Shown piece after piece: positions 21,806-34,849 of a stretch of DNA of 64,000 bases (the first letter of the stretch is position 1; the number at the start of each line of letters is the position of its first letter). The notes below the pieces were generated by a model. It did not search any database. It was not told the DNA's origin and saw only the letters and a list, made by a program, of their open reading frames with translations. The translations under genes were made by a program, and so were the position numbers. The stretch lies in the NCBI GenBank assembly GCA_043228905.1, contig JBHGNT010000006.1:4898001-4962000 (forward strand), read 5' to 3'. Origin of the DNA: Azolla caroliniana. Its lineage: Eukaryota > Polypodiophyta.

Positions 21806-24800
21806 TGATGATTTATATAATCTTTAAATTGCACTGCATGTACTAGGTGCTTGCCAACTCCTCACCTTCATTTCTTGAAAGCGTACATCTGAAAAGGTTC
21901 CTCAAAGAGATTGTGGTGCTTATCTTGGTGGTGCTAGAAATTGGTTTCATGTTTAATGCTATATGTACAAAAAAAACATGTATGTTTCATATTTTGAGGT
22001 TCTCCTTTTCCCTTGTAACAATCCCTTACATAGTTTTTTGTTGCTTATAATTTGGCATTGGTTGGTTCAGTTGTGATTTTGCACATTTGCTATATGCTTA
22101 AGAGTTGAACAAAATTAAGCCATTTGTTCTGTTTATATATTGCTTGAATTTTTAATGTATAAGTTTGGATGCATGGGATTTCATGATTGAATGTGTTTCC
22201 CTCCAAAGTCTTGTTCTTTTGTGATCATTAACTAATTTTATATGAATAAAACCATCCGTGTAATCCTTTTTACCTACTGTACGATGTGATGTCTCTTCAC
22301 CTTTTTGGTGGTTCCATTATTATCTGTTCATTTTTTTGGAGATTTGAAGTGTTTGGAAAATGAAGAACATTTTGTTTGAATGAAGTGTTCAGAAATTGGC
22401 CTTGTGAAGGGAGTGGTAATCTCATGATCATAATGGTCATGGCAATGATAATCGTGGAAATAAAAAAGTTTCTCTATAGCTCTCTTCTGCTTCTTTACTA
22501 TTGATACATTTCTTTGGTATTACTAGTGACAATAGCTGTCAGGATTACTTCAAACACTCCCTTTCAGCATCAGGATTAAATGCCATACAGTATGTGCAAT
22601 TGACATTTGCTCAGTAGTAGCTGATGTTGGTAAACTTGATACTGCCATCATTATCACCTCTTATTTTATGCTAAACGAGCCCAAAGACTAAGTTGTGAAA
22701 CCCAAAAGAAAAACTGACTTTCAATAGTTTCAACCGTGGCCATATGAATTTTGTTACATTTCTTCACCTTGAGAAAGTGAATGGGAATAGGTCCCAGGCT
22801 TAAGTTGAACATTTCTAAAGGTATGGTCTTTGTTGTGTATATGGGATTAGTTAGATTACAGATTTCTCAAGCCGTTTTTTATCCTCGCAATGGGTCCTAC
22901 AAAAGAAAAGTGCTTACTGGATGTTAATTCCTTCCATTTGGTGTGAAAAACTACATTTGCAAATGGTTTGCTTGGTACATATTGGCTTATTTCAGAAAGA
23001 GCAACAAATGAGTAAAATAGGAAAAGGAAGCTTCTGATTTGACTTCTCCATACAATCTAATGACTCAGCCATTGGCAAAACAGATGTTAAAGTTCTGTAT
23101 AGCATTGTTTTGTATATACCACATAGAAATTGAATGCAGAGAGGACTTGGTAAGGTGTATTGTCGTTAGAAACTTGATTACAAACTTAGTTACGTATCAA
23201 CTAGATACAATTATACACAACATAATGAGAATACATATTTCTAATATCTTGCACCATCTAATTTCCTATGCTAACATCACGTATACCTTGTGAATATATG
23301 CTTCAATTTTCAGCCAACATTTGAGCCATTGCATTGTTGTAATAGTCATGGTTTTCATGATACACTTGTCCAATCAATTACCGTCTATCATATATCTACA
23401 AACCTTTATTTCTAACTAGGGGCATTTTAGGTAACACATCTCTACAACCTCAAGAGTGATCCTTTTACTACATTCAATCAATGACTATTCACCCAAGGAG
23501 CAACAACGGAAAATGATTGACTGGTTGCTCCACAAATTTTCTTTATACTTCCCTCACTAACTTTGTTTCAATGTCTTTTGTTAACAAAAGTTTGCTCATG
23601 GAGTTGCTACTGGGCAACAAAACTATATATTACATTGTGTATTTCCCAAGAGGGAGACATGTCAAAATTTGCCTCAATGTTCCATTTGTTGAGAGGCAAC
23701 TCTATCAAGACCAATTGACATATTTATCCAAGAAGATCAAGATGTCATCAATAACTTTGAGCTTATGCACCAATTTTCCAACTTTGAGAGATCTAGAGAT
23801 GCAATCACGGACATGATACAATACATTGTTCCCATGCCATTTGATTACGGTATGGTGTAATTCATTCTTCATTAATAATAATGCATGCAAAACAAATCTC
23901 CAAAATCAACCCACAAATTGGTACAAACCTTCAGATCAAGAATCATCCCACATTTATAAATCTTTGTTTTCTCATCAAAACTACTGCATCAACCCATTTC
24001 CCACTCTTGAGAAACGTTCCGAACACTTCTTACCTTGCAAAAAGTTATTCAAGTAAAGTAGTCAATTGTTGAGCATTCTTGTTCACCTTTCATGGTTAGA
24101 CCTAAACTGAACCAATCATTCAATATCTCGAAGTTTGCCATATATATATATATATATTTAATTGTCCATCTTTGGTTCCAAAAATGGAATTAGCACCTCA
24201 TCATTGCCTTTCCTACCTTGTGCTGATTGAAATGCACTTTGGTCATCTACGTGACCATATAAGCAGACTCAAGAGATACCCCTCACACCGAAATTGGTTA
24301 GAACGAGTGCTTTGTAACAATTTCCAACATTAATTTATCACTGTTATAAGCTGCTATATATAAATATATATTAATATACCATTCACATATATGGTTTAGC
24401 TGCTATATTGAGAATATTCAGAGAATTATGTGATATCATTATTACAAGTACGCAATCTAGTTTGGGCACCATGAAATATCTCTACCCTTGACTTCAACAT
24501 ACAAATAGTTCTAGGAAATAACAGAAAACAACGTGATCAATGAGTAAATGAATAAGCATCTCCCAGCTTTGAGCTTAATTACAAAACAAGAATATCATGT
24601 ATGATACATAGAACACTGTGAATGCCTAAATTGTATTATAATAATTGAAGTTAAGTTCATTATGACTACCTACAATTATATATACACTATCTTGTCTAAA
24701 TTATTACACAATGTGATATGAAAGCATGTTGATTTACAGTACAAATATATTCTATACAGGACAAAGAAGATATGCATATCGATGGTACGATTATATCACC

Positions 24801-26036
24801 AACATTGCATAAGTTACTCTTCACCATTACACTATGAAACAATCTTTCCAATAGAAAAAACACAATCAATATAATAAAAACAATGCACACAGCGCGTGCA
24901 CATGACAAATGATTTTTGAAATTGTCCCAATTCAAAATCAATGAGATCTGGGCAGCTGCAAATCTATTCAAATATTTGGGAAGGCACCTCTAAGTTCGTA
25001 AGCGCCCATGATAAAAATAAAGAGGAAAAAAAATCTTAAAGGCTCTCTCATTGTGATTTAAGTGTCAATGTGCACAAGTAGACGGCCAAATGATGATATC
25101 CATAAAGTTCAGAAGAAATAGCGAGATCTTGGAATAAAAGAATGCAAGTTTTTTCCTTCAGGATGGAATTCTGAGCCTCAGCAAGGAAATGTTGTGCTTC
25201 TGTGAACCATTCACCCACTAACTTCTTCCACCCTGGCGTTGTCAAAAAACAGAAGTCTCTTTTTCTCTCTTTTTCTCTCTTTTTCTCTCTCTTTCTCACT
25301 CACTCACCCACTCTCTCTCCAGACGTTGCTTGGAGCTTTTCTTGCTAGAACTCGAGAGACTCTTAAAAGTTGCAGGACAGCCACACAAGCTCATGAACAA
25401 AGAACAATGACAACTTTCGTTAGCCCCATCACTCCTATTCATGCTACAAGTCAATTAAGGACTACGTCTATGGGCTCCTGACCAGGACAAAACAAAGGAG
25501 ATACAATAGATTGGGTAATACAAATTTGCCATGCATGCCTCATGAACCACGATCTCACCACCCTTATCATCAGATACAAGCCATTATCTACTGCCATTGC
25601 AGGTGCTCCCCTCGCTTGGGATACCTTTTCATTGTAGATCAGCCTATGCTAGAGATCTTTCGAAGAAAAAAATTACAATATATCTGACTTGAGAATCATG
25701 TACTGATAGCACGATTTCTTTAATCATTTTTTATATTATTTACTTTTTTTCCTTAGTAACAATTATTTTAGTTGTTCTCAAAGACGAGACAACACTTCCA
25801 ATGTAATCTCTTGTTTGGTCTTATAACCCCTTTTGTCCTCTTAAAATACGTTAATATATCTTTCTTTCTCTCTCTATTCACCCTGGTACTGTCAGAAAAT
25901 TGAGAGAACCCATGTTTGATCCTTATCATGGGCTAGGCCCCATCTTGTTTCCTGTAGATGTTAAAAGACACCTATCTATCTATCTATGCACTAAAATATA
26001 ACTAAAGCTTTTCATTAATATTCAGATGTGCATTGC
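21806..26036. other. Gene-free spacer with simple repeats
   Basis: No supported gene. A (TA)n run lies at about 24141-24158, a ctcttttt/ctct pyrimidine tract at 25255-25320, and (tatc)n near 25973. Short open frames (for example on the minus strand at 25048-25299, rich in Lys/Arg/Glu because of that tract) are not convincing. The part near 26.0 kb may hold the PP1 3' UTR. Confidence 0.45.
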
Positions 26037-27771
26037 TCAGAAATGGACTGAGTGCAAGGCAAGTTGGATTGATGAAACTGGCAATTGGCACGGTGCCCTA
26101 AAGAAAGGAACATGTATGGTGTGCTTTGATTCCTCATGAGAAGGATATGAATGTTCTTCTGGAAAAATTACCTTTGCTCCACGTGGTGGTGTAGCTGGCT
26201 TTGCCGAGTTCGCAGATATATATGCGTATTTCGACTTCTTCTCTGCAGGTTTTAGAATTTGAAAAGAACACATGAGTGAATCATCGACACTCATCATAGC
26301 ACCCGAGTTATCGAATTCTCCACAATAGTTTGGAGCAGAGAAAATTGTCACGAGTTGCCTGTTGGCGAAAAACTCGTAGCCATCTTCTACCACCTTCAAT
26401 AAAAACACAATGTAGGATGTAAGTATTCCAGGTCTCAGTTAAACAGATGAAGAAATTTCAGCTCCAAAAAAACGATTTAACCTGATGAGCTCGGCAGATT
26501 AGATCCAGATCGTGTTTTTGTAGAAATTCGTTAATTTTATCAGCTCCAAATGTAAAGGAAACTCCTCTATCATTCTCGCCCCACTCTGAGACATCTTTAT
26601 CTGGATCAGCCCATAACAAATCACATAACAATCCTTGATCAGGTACATCGGTTGGTCTCGGTATTGCTCTGATTTGGTCTAGATGGTTTAATTCTGGTGA
26701 TAGTCCACCATGCATACATAGAATTTTGTCATCAATCAACGCAGCAACTGGAAGGCAATTGAAGCAATCAGTGAAAGTTTTCCATAGCCTAACGTTGAAC
26801 CTTCTCTTACATTCATCGTAGAACCCGTATATTCTATTGATAGAAGCACATTCATGATTGCCTCTCAATAGAAAGAAATTTTCCGGATACTTGATCTTAT
26901 ATGCTAAAAGGAGGCATATGGTTTCCAAGCTCTGTTTTCCTCTGTCTACATAATCTCCTAGAAAGAGATAATTGGCTTGTGGAGGAAGTCCACCGTATGC
27001 AAAAAGCCTTAGGAGGTCTGAATACTGACCATGGATGTCACCTGCAGAGCACAAGTATTGTGAGCACTTGATCTATAATTCATTCATTATCTTTCAATGT
27101 TCAAAGAATAAACTCGATGTATCAAAATCATTTCACAGTTTGGCTACTGGTCTGACTCCAAATTAATTAGCTTCTAAATGTTGAAAGATTTGTTATTGAC
27201 GGGTTATCTATGTATATATAATATATTTCTTTTGTTTTCCAACCCAGAACAGGGGTATATATGAAGAGAATAAAATCAATACGCTGCCGGCTGTCTGTCA
27301 CCCAATGCCCATGCATGAAGCAAAATTCAGATTCATGAATAATATATAGACTTGTGCATTCATTGGCCTCGAGCAAATGTCAAAACATGCAACACTCACT
27401 ACCATGTTCATTCCATAGCCAATGCCCATAGATGACGCAAAATTCAGACACATGAACAATATAGGCACTTGTATAAAACAACATGGCCAAAAACATTGAA
27501 TATCATATTATTTAAACAAGGAAAGAAAAAGGGACAGATATGAGATGACATGACATGACATCTCTGGGTTTTTATTATTATATGTGAGCTTACCACATAT
27601 TTTGATGGGTGCTTCGAGCTCCAGAAGGTTGGGCTGTTGCATGAAGATAGCCTTGGCTGCAAGACATATTCCTCTGATCTCGGACTCTGAGAGTTGGACC
27701 TGTTTTCCTGGCCTCGTTTCACGAACCTCCAAAAGGCGGCGAAGAATATCATCCAATGCAGCTTGGTCCAT
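26037..27771 (-). CDS. TOPP: Serine/threonine protein phosphatase PP1 catalytic subunit
   Basis: Metal-dependent phosphatase acting in cytosol and nucleus with regulatory subunits that bind its surface. Exons 27771-27594, 27041-26482 and 26393-26037 join in frame to 364 aa. Metal-binding and catalytic motifs are complete: GDIHG (60-64), GDYVDRG (88-94), RGNHE (119-123), then HGGLSPEL and [11 protein letters not shown]. The start [10 protein letters not shown] is the family start. The C-terminus after ILKPAEKK is longer than in typical plant TOPPs and ends in an unusual tail. A donor-like site (AAAG|GTAATTTT, exon end about 26172) lies within it, so the real protein may splice to another last exon outside what I can place. 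A homopolymer C tract sits in the 5' leader. Confidence 0.93.
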
Positions 27772-28000
27772 CAAACTCCAAAACCCTCTTTAGCAAAAGA
27801 CAAAAAATGGGGAAGGGAGGGGGGGGGGGGGGGGGGTAAGAAGAGCCCGAGAGATTTTATTTCTCTACCTGTGAGATGATTCAAGACTGCCCAGAAAACA
27901 GAGGTTTTTCAGTAAAAGGCTTAATAATGTGAAGCAGAGACAGAGATAGAGACAGAGACAGAGTCAAGTGGGGGTTTCGCTTCTCAATGGCGTTCCAAAG
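27772..28000 (-). promoter_or_regulatory. PP1 5' leader with homopolymer tract
   Basis: Leader or proximal promoter of the PP1 gene. A run of 18 G on the plus strand (27819-27836), C on the gene's sense strand, lies about 50 bp upstream of the start codon. A similar tract occurs upstream of SMC2. Confidence 0.4.
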
Positions 28001-28407
28001 CACTCCATCCTGTATTCTGCTTTTTCGTCCTTCTTTTCTACAAATCAGAAGCAGAAGCAGAAGAGCAGGAGCAGGGGAGGAGGAGCAGGGGAGGAGAAGG
28101 AGAAGCAGGGGAGCAGGAGCTGCAATAATAGGTCGTCTTCCTGCGACTGTTTCTCCCTTCCATGGATATTTTAGCCCTCCATTCTTATTTTAAATAAGAA
28201 ATAGAAGAAATGGCTTTACACACAAAACTTACTTGAAACTTCTTCAAGGAGGAGGGGGAGGAGGCTCTCTCTCACTCTCACTCTCACTCTCACTCTCGCT
28301 GTTCTTAGGAGGTGTAGTAAGAGGAGGAGGCACCCAAAACTTGGCTGCCTCTTTTGGGCCAACCCAATGTATGTATGTATGAACGAATCTGTGTGTGTGT
28401 GTGTCTG
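28001..28407. other. Low-complexity upstream region of PP1
   Basis: Purine-rich segments (gcagaagcagaag..., gaggaggagcagg) at 28.04-28.12 kb, (ctcact)n at about 28266-28300 and (gt)n at 28390-28404. Open frames here are low-complexity artefacts. Probably PP1 promoter. Confidence 0.4.
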
Positions 28408-28645
28408 CCCAGATGGATGTAGCTCAATTGTTAAGGTTGCCCAATGGAGACCATGTGGTCATGGGTTTAACCCCTACATTCCAAAGTGGCATCTAGTGAA
28501 TTAAGAGATATATATGAAGTATATAACTCTAGAGAGAAGTGAGAAAATTAGGTTTCAAACCCAATATGCAGTACTTGTAGTGTTAACAACTTACCACCAC
28601 TAGGGTAAGCTAATTACAATAGAGAGAGAGAGAGAGAGAGAGCGA
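28408..28645 (+). mobile_element. tRNA-derived SINE, copy B
   Basis: Plus-strand copy of the family at 14.6 kb. The head is GGATGTAGCTCAATTG (box A), box B is GGGTTTAACCCC, the body contains ggcatctagtgaattaag, and a second block is GGTTTCAAACCC. The tail 'cttgtagtgttaacaactta' leads into (ga)n. A (gt)n tract abuts the 5' end. The tail is duplicated immediately downstream. Confidence 0.82.
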
Positions 28646-28790
28646 GCAAGAGCCCCTTTACTTTTAACTCTTCCTTTTCCTCAGTGCTTGTAGTGTTAAG
28701 AACTTACCACTAGGGTAAGCTAATTACAATAGAGAGAGAGAGAGTGTGTGTGTGTGTGTGCCCCTTTACTTTTAACTCTTCCATTCCCTC
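28571..28790 (+). repeat. Tandem duplication of the SINE 3' tail (period about 113 bp)
   Basis: The segment from 'gtacttgtagtgttaacaac' through (ga)n and 'cccctttacttttaactc' (28571-28683) is repeated at 28684-28790 with small changes and a (gt)n extension. Probably slippage or unequal exchange at the microsatellite. Confidence 0.75.
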
Positions 28791-29842
28791 TATCACTCTC
28801 TTCAAGAGCCCTTTGTGAGGAAATTATACACGGCATCGCCACTTTGAGGAAGAGAGTCGGGATAAGTCCCACTCTAGGCCACAGTCGGTTCTTTTGATCA
28901 TCCATATTACTTTTAACACTAGGATCCTCTAATATCATTTTGATCATGTGGGCCCTACCATTTTGGGGGGATGTGTTGTGTGCATGATGCCATCGTTGAC
29001 TCCTTTACTGTCGATATTAAACAATGCACTATGTCATGTACCTCTTTAGTTTTTTTATTAAGTGGCAGAGAGATTCAACTCCAGTTATCGATGAGATTAT
29101 GAATATCTCACACCTTATTTTCTTCAAAGTCACACATCCACCTATCCAAACCTTAAATATAAACACAAGCAAAAAACGACTCAAAACAAAAACTTGTTTA
29201 AATGGTCAAAATATGGTGAAACCCACATAAGAACATTTCTCTCGCTCACCATAAAATATCATTCATTTAATAAGGTTGTGTGGAACAATCACGTGAAACA
29301 TTTATTAGTTAGAAGAAGGTGGGGTCAAGCATTATATCTAGTATTCTTGCTCAAACCAATCTTTAATGTGTCATATATCCCTCTCAATAATCATCTCATA
29401 ATCTTCGAGCAAGAGTTCAAAACAGGGAGCAAAACTTATTTTGCATCCCATGCAACCTAAATATATATTTAGGGCACCATTAGGATGTGCATAAGATCAT
29501 ACCATGGGATCTATTTCACCACAATGGCCATTTGGTCATATAATTAAGATTAATAAATGATCTAGTTGTGTTTGATCAAATGAAGGGAATTTAGAATGTC
29601 TTCAAAAAGTTTCAAACTTGTGATTTCTTTAAATAAGATATCCATTGTATTGGACATATGATCTCAAAACAAATGTATTATGATGAGTTTGAGAACGTCG
29701 AGGTCATATTGGACCATTAGAAGTTAGCCTATTAAAATAGATGAATATCGTCGGTATGTCGCTTTTAATAGTGTTTATATGTGTAGGTTAGATAGTGTTT
29801 TCTATATAGAACTAGATTGGGAGGATGTCTTTCCTTCTTTAT
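28791..29842. other. Gene-free spacer
   Basis: AT-rich sequence without convincing open frames, RNA genes or recognised repeats. Confidence 0.45.
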
Positions 29843-30060
29843 CATAATTAGCTTACGCTACTAATAAGTTGTTAGACTACTAGCACTACACCTTGGGTTC
29901 GAAACCTAATTTTTGCATCCCTCTATTACTCCATACATATCTCTTGCCTTACTAGTGGCATCTTACATAACTAGATGTCAATGCTGAATGCATAGGGGTT
30001 GAATCCATAACCTTTTGGTCTCCATTGGGCAACCTTATGAATTGAGCTACCATCTAGGCA
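29843..30060 (-). mobile_element. tRNA-derived SINE, copy C
   Basis: Minus-strand copy. It begins CTAGATGGTAGCTCAATT, with box B GGATTCAACCCC. The body has gagatatgtatggagtaata, GGTTTCGAACCC and 'ctagtagtctaacaactta'. It is more diverged than copies A and B, with the conserved 'catctagt' segment split by extra sequence. A (ct)n microsatellite (30066-30103) directly abuts its 5' end. Confidence 0.78.
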
Positions 30061-30063
30061 AAG

Positions 30064-30103
<40 letters not shown>

Positions 30104-30107
<4 letters not shown>

Positions 30108-31968
30108 AGGAGATTGTAAAAGAAATGGTTGCTCTTCTATTTAGAGATAGCCACATTTGCAAAAATCAATACACTTAAAAGATACCCATAATGACAACAC
30201 TATAATCACCTATCTTAAAAGTTTGCATTTACTCGGGGCTATGTTACTACAATAGTAGGGGCATAACATTTGAAGAAGGAAGATTCAACACCACCAAATC
30301 ATGTGAAGTATGAAAGAGCCATGATATATGTTTGTATCTAATCACAACATTGTCAACCTGTATGGACTACATTCAAAGTACTATTTGATTACAAGAGTAT
30401 CATATCATTTTTCACTAAAAAAAGGTTTGACAATGACAATTACAATTACATGGAGCTACATTTAAAGTATTGTTTGTTTATGATAGTATCAAACGAATTT
30501 TCAATAAAAAGATTATCTACACATAATTGTGATGATCATGATAGAATATCTAATAGAATGATCTCTGATAAGGTGGAGTGGCTCTACTCTACACCGATAT
30601 TTAACCCCACAATTAGAACTTAGCACACGGTCATTACATAAATGCAAATATTTCATGTATAGCCTTAGGGCGTTTTCTTAATACTAATGCAATATCTTTC
30701 TTGGAAAAAAAGTGTGATAATCACGAGTTTCACATGTTGGAGATTGACGGTATGGTCACCGATTCTTTATATGTGGCCCCTAACTTGTCATAGCAAACGT
30801 GTTATTAGCAAAGGTTGAGAGTTGTATTCATGGATTATAATTCTCCTTATATTGCCAAATGCCATCGCTTAGATTTGGTCCTTTCTTTGATGATATATAC
30901 TTGTGGAGATGAAACAAACATTATATACTAGTTGTATAGTGCATCTGGCCTTTTTCATTTTAATACCAATGGAGAATATTTTTTATGGAAAAAAAAACAC
31001 GAGTTTCATTGTAGCTTATGATATCAACGAGGGCAACATAATATTGTTCCATTGTAAGGCATAGAATGATGCTTTTTCTTATACAAAAGTTTGGGAATAT
31101 CTAAACATAAGCACGAGAATAATAGCTTTACCATAGCTTATGATAACAAAGAGGTGAACATATTGTAGAAAAATATGTTTTTTCTAGTAGAATTTGTTTA
31201 GAAGATCAAACACATAATTGTGGGAATGACGAGGCTTTTGCTTTGAGGCGAGAGACCTATGCTTTATTGACTTAACATTCATGGTATATATCTACAATGT
31301 GGACCTTGCAGTTACATCAATTAGAGATTGTCAATGATAACTTTGAATTGTCAAAGAATGTATGTGGAATTGTTTATACATGCATGCCATTGAGAAGTGA
31401 TGGCAAGTGGATAACTTCAAAGAAATTGCCCATGATGAACACAACAATTATTTATGTAACAACTAACACTTAAGGGCTAGGTTATAGGCGGCGAGTAATC
31501 TTGAGGAAATGAGACTTTGTTCCGTACAATGGTTTCAATTGCTTAAGACTGGTTTCCGTATCATGGTTGTCAATGAGTTGCCACGTGATGCCTATTGATG
31601 AACGTGACAACTTGCTCATAAGCAAATTGCCAATGTCGAAATGACCCTTCCCATAACATCTCATTCCCTCTAATAAACATTGGTTATCACAATCAACTAC
31701 TTCTCGCGCATCCAATGTTTGACGACCACATATCTGTAAGAGATAACGAGGTGACTAAACCCAGACAACACTTCTTTAAATAAGATCAAGGTGATTGTAT
31801 GTCGTATGTCCGATGTCCGATGATGTGATGGCCGCCCGCCCATCCCCCCTATGTGGGGCCATCCCCTATCCTAGACCAGAGAAGGATTTGAGAACAGAAT
31901 ATATGTAGCTCAAAACAGAGCATGGAGAAGGGCAAAAGGGCTGTGCTAAGGAAGACGAGAAGCCCACC
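30104..31968. other. Gene-free spacer with diverged internal repeats
   Basis: No gene recognised. Blocks near 30660-30750, 30935-31030 and 31090-31165 share motifs (ttaatacYaatg, tatggaaaaaaa, cacgagtttca, agcttatgataTcaa), suggesting old local duplication. The short minus-strand frame at 31482-31715 is not recognised. Confidence 0.4.
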
Positions 31969-32024
31969 ATGAAAGCATCCTCTCTGATAGCTGGTGTGGA
32001 CCCAGTGACTATGCAAACTCTTCC

Positions 32025-34849
32025 ATGTTCACAACTCCAGGGAAGATTAGGGTTTCAACCGTCCAACCTTCTTGTGGTAAATACAGGTCAGCTCATCATG
32101 GTCTTTCATCTGCAGCTGTGTTGGGCATGTGGGAAGAAGAAGATACAAGGATCAAACCAACAGCAACTCCATCCTTATCACCATCATATACACCTCATAA
32201 TATGCTCAGAGAGGATAATAGCTACTCTCAAAATGTTATTCTCCTTCGGCATTGCAAGCAAGGGACTTTGCACGATGCCATTTCATTCTTTGCTACAATG
32301 CAGAAGGATCTTTTCTCATGGAATATCATGATGTCCACATACAATCGCCTCCAAGACGGAGGAGATGAAGTCCTGGCGCTCTTCAATCAAATGCAACAAG
32401 AAGCAACAATCCCAAACAAGTTCATATTGGCTAGTATTATTTCTGCATGTGCAACACAAGGAGACGTATGTCCAGGTTTGTTTTGGACATAGACCTGGGG
32501 TTTCTGCTATAGTTCTGAGTAGAAATTGGGTTTGTGACTGGTATTATTCCTATTGACTGGATGTGTGCATATAACCAAGACATAGACATAGGGTGTTTCA
32601 CGTGAGGATGGATGGTTATGAGCTGGGGCTCACATCTATAGTGTGCATTTCTATAGTGTGGTCATATACATAGATAGGGTTTGTTGCAACTTACTGCGCT
32701 ATGGGCATAGAACTATATACTGAATATCTACCCCCGTGCACAGATCCCTTCTATATTTTTACTATGCTCTCTCTTATGTGTCGATCACCTTTATATAAAT
32801 CTAGCCTATGGTTGGAAATGTTATTGCAACCACTGGTCAAGGTATGACCTAGACCTTGTTACGCATAGAATGGCCACATTCTAACAAGCTAATCTCACGG
32901 GATTAATGGTTGAGAGTAAGACATTAGCGTTGAACATGTTTTCGTTAATTAATCATGTATAGTATGTTAATTATTTGTTGAGGAGAATTTTATCCTGTTT
33001 ACACTATACATGCTTGTATTGCTCAAGCTCGGGGAGACTTTTGTTATAATTTGGGTATCCCTAGTCAATTTTTGTGATAAGGTTGGTGAAATTGAGGTTT
33101 GTCACTGATTCTTTCATGTGCATATCTCCAGGTAAGCATATACATGCTCGCATTGCTAGATCTCAAGAAGGGTTTTGTTCTGATGTGGTAATTCAAAGTG
33201 CCATTGTCAACATGTATGGTCGGGTTGGTAAACTCAAGGTTGCTCGCCGATTGTTTGATGATAACCTTCTACCAGATACTGCCTTGTGGAATGGTATGTT
33301 AACAATTTGTTCCCAGAATGCCCAAGACTTGGATTGTTTAGTTCTTTATAGTCACATGGAACAGTTATGTGTAATGCAAAACAAGATCACATATGTGTTG
33401 ATGCTTTCTGTATGTTCTAAGATAACATCCTTAGCCGAAGGCAAGAAGCTACATGCTTGCATCACTGCCCTAGGCTGTGAAACTGACATCATGATTGGAA
33501 CGGCTCTGATTAATATGTATAACAAGTGTGGGCAGGTTGATAATGCAAAGGATATCTTTGGAAGAGCAGTGGGCCATGATCTTGTAATGTGGAATGCAAT
33601 GATTGCAGGATGTTCTCTGAATGTGAAGCCCGAGGATGTATATCAGCTTTATGCTCAAATGCAACAAGAGGGAGTGATGCCAAATGAAGCCACTTATACA
33701 AGCATTCTGGATGCTTGTACTAGCTCAAGTGAAGGAAAACGAGTGCATGCTCACATAATGGGTATGCCACTAGGCATAGGCATTATTGCAGGGGCTGCTG
33801 TTCTTAACATGTACGGTAAATGTGGTAGCCTGGATGAGGTGCACCGCTATTTCAAGGAAATGAATCACCGTGATGTAGTCTCATGGAACACAATGATTTC
33901 AATATTTGCCAAGAAGGGAATGAATAAACAAGCACTGCAGCTGTATGAAGATATGAGGAAAGAAGGGTTTGTGTCAGATAAGGTTACCTTTTTAAGTGTT
34001 CTCTCTACATTCATGACTGAAGTAGAGCTTGAGGAAGGGAAACGAGTGCATAAACATATCACATTTATGGGACTTGACCTAGATATCAGTGTAGCGAATG
34101 CTCTGATCAACATGTATGGAAAGTGTAGTGCTTCATTACAAGATGCTCTGGTGATCTTTAACAAATTGAGTGATCGAGACATCGTAACTTATGTCAACAT
34201 GATTTCAGCTTGCTCTAGCCAGGCTATCCTTGCTGAAGGCCAACGAATTCATTCTTTAATCAAGGAGAAGAAGATGGAAAGCAGTAGTATTCTAGCTAAT
34301 GCCATTATGAGTATGTATAGCAAATGCGGTAGCTTGATCAATGCACGAAGGATGTTTGATAAAATGGATGAGCAAAAAACTGTTGTATCATGGAGCACTA
34401 TCATTGCAACATATGGCCAGCATGGGGAAGGCACGGAGGTTCTCTACCTCTATGACCAAATGCAAAGAACCAATATAAGTCCAGAGCCTATTACCTTAAT
34501 CAGCCTCCTCTTTGCCTTTAGTCATGCTGGCCTTTTGGATGAGGGATGCTATAGCTTTAGCTTCATTACTAGTAAACATCAACTTGTTGTGTTGGACCAC
34601 TTCAATTGTATGATTGACCTTCTTGGAAGGATTGGATGTGTGGATGATGCAATATGTTTGATCAATGGCATGCCATTTCAGCCTAATAATATGTCATGGA
34701 GCATACTTGTTTGTGCATCTCAAGTTCACATGCATTTTGACCGTGCTGAGCTTGCTTCTGAATATGTGCTAGAACTCAATCCAGATGACACTACTGGATA
34801 TGTGGTCTTGTCCAATATCTACAATGCCCAGTGTCTTGATTCTGTATAG
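32025..34849 (+). CDS. PLS-type pentatricopeptide repeat protein without E/DYW tail
   Basis: PPR proteins bind single organellar RNAs for editing, splicing or stability. Exons 32025-32475 and 33132-34849 join as ...ATQGDVCPG|KHIHARI..., giving 722 aa. The N-terminal region (about 1-70), rich in Ser, Thr and Pro, could be a transit peptide. Repeats start near residue 75 (DLFSWNIMMSTYNRL) and run as P-L-S triplets to the end; S motifs include 'NMYGKCG' and 'MSMYSKCGSL'. The protein stops in 'GYVVLSNIYNAQCLDSV', the point where E and DYW motifs normally begin. If truly absent, editing would need a DYW partner, or the role is not editing. The acceptor is preceded by 'atctccag'. The start codon choice is tentative. 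Confidence 0.85.

Noticed and set aside
23517-24072. Possible retroelement frames on either strand
   Set aside because: No catalytic or structural motif could be recognised in any frame, and no terminal repeats were found.
25048-25299. Minus-strand 83-codon frame starting MRKREKKREKE
   Set aside because: The charged start is a translation of a pyrimidine microsatellite; the rest matches nothing I know and has no support.
33074-33131. Starting PPR gene 1 at 33074
   Set aside because: The segment is intron sequence upstream of a good acceptor; joining exon 32025-32475 restores the PPR repeat across the junction.
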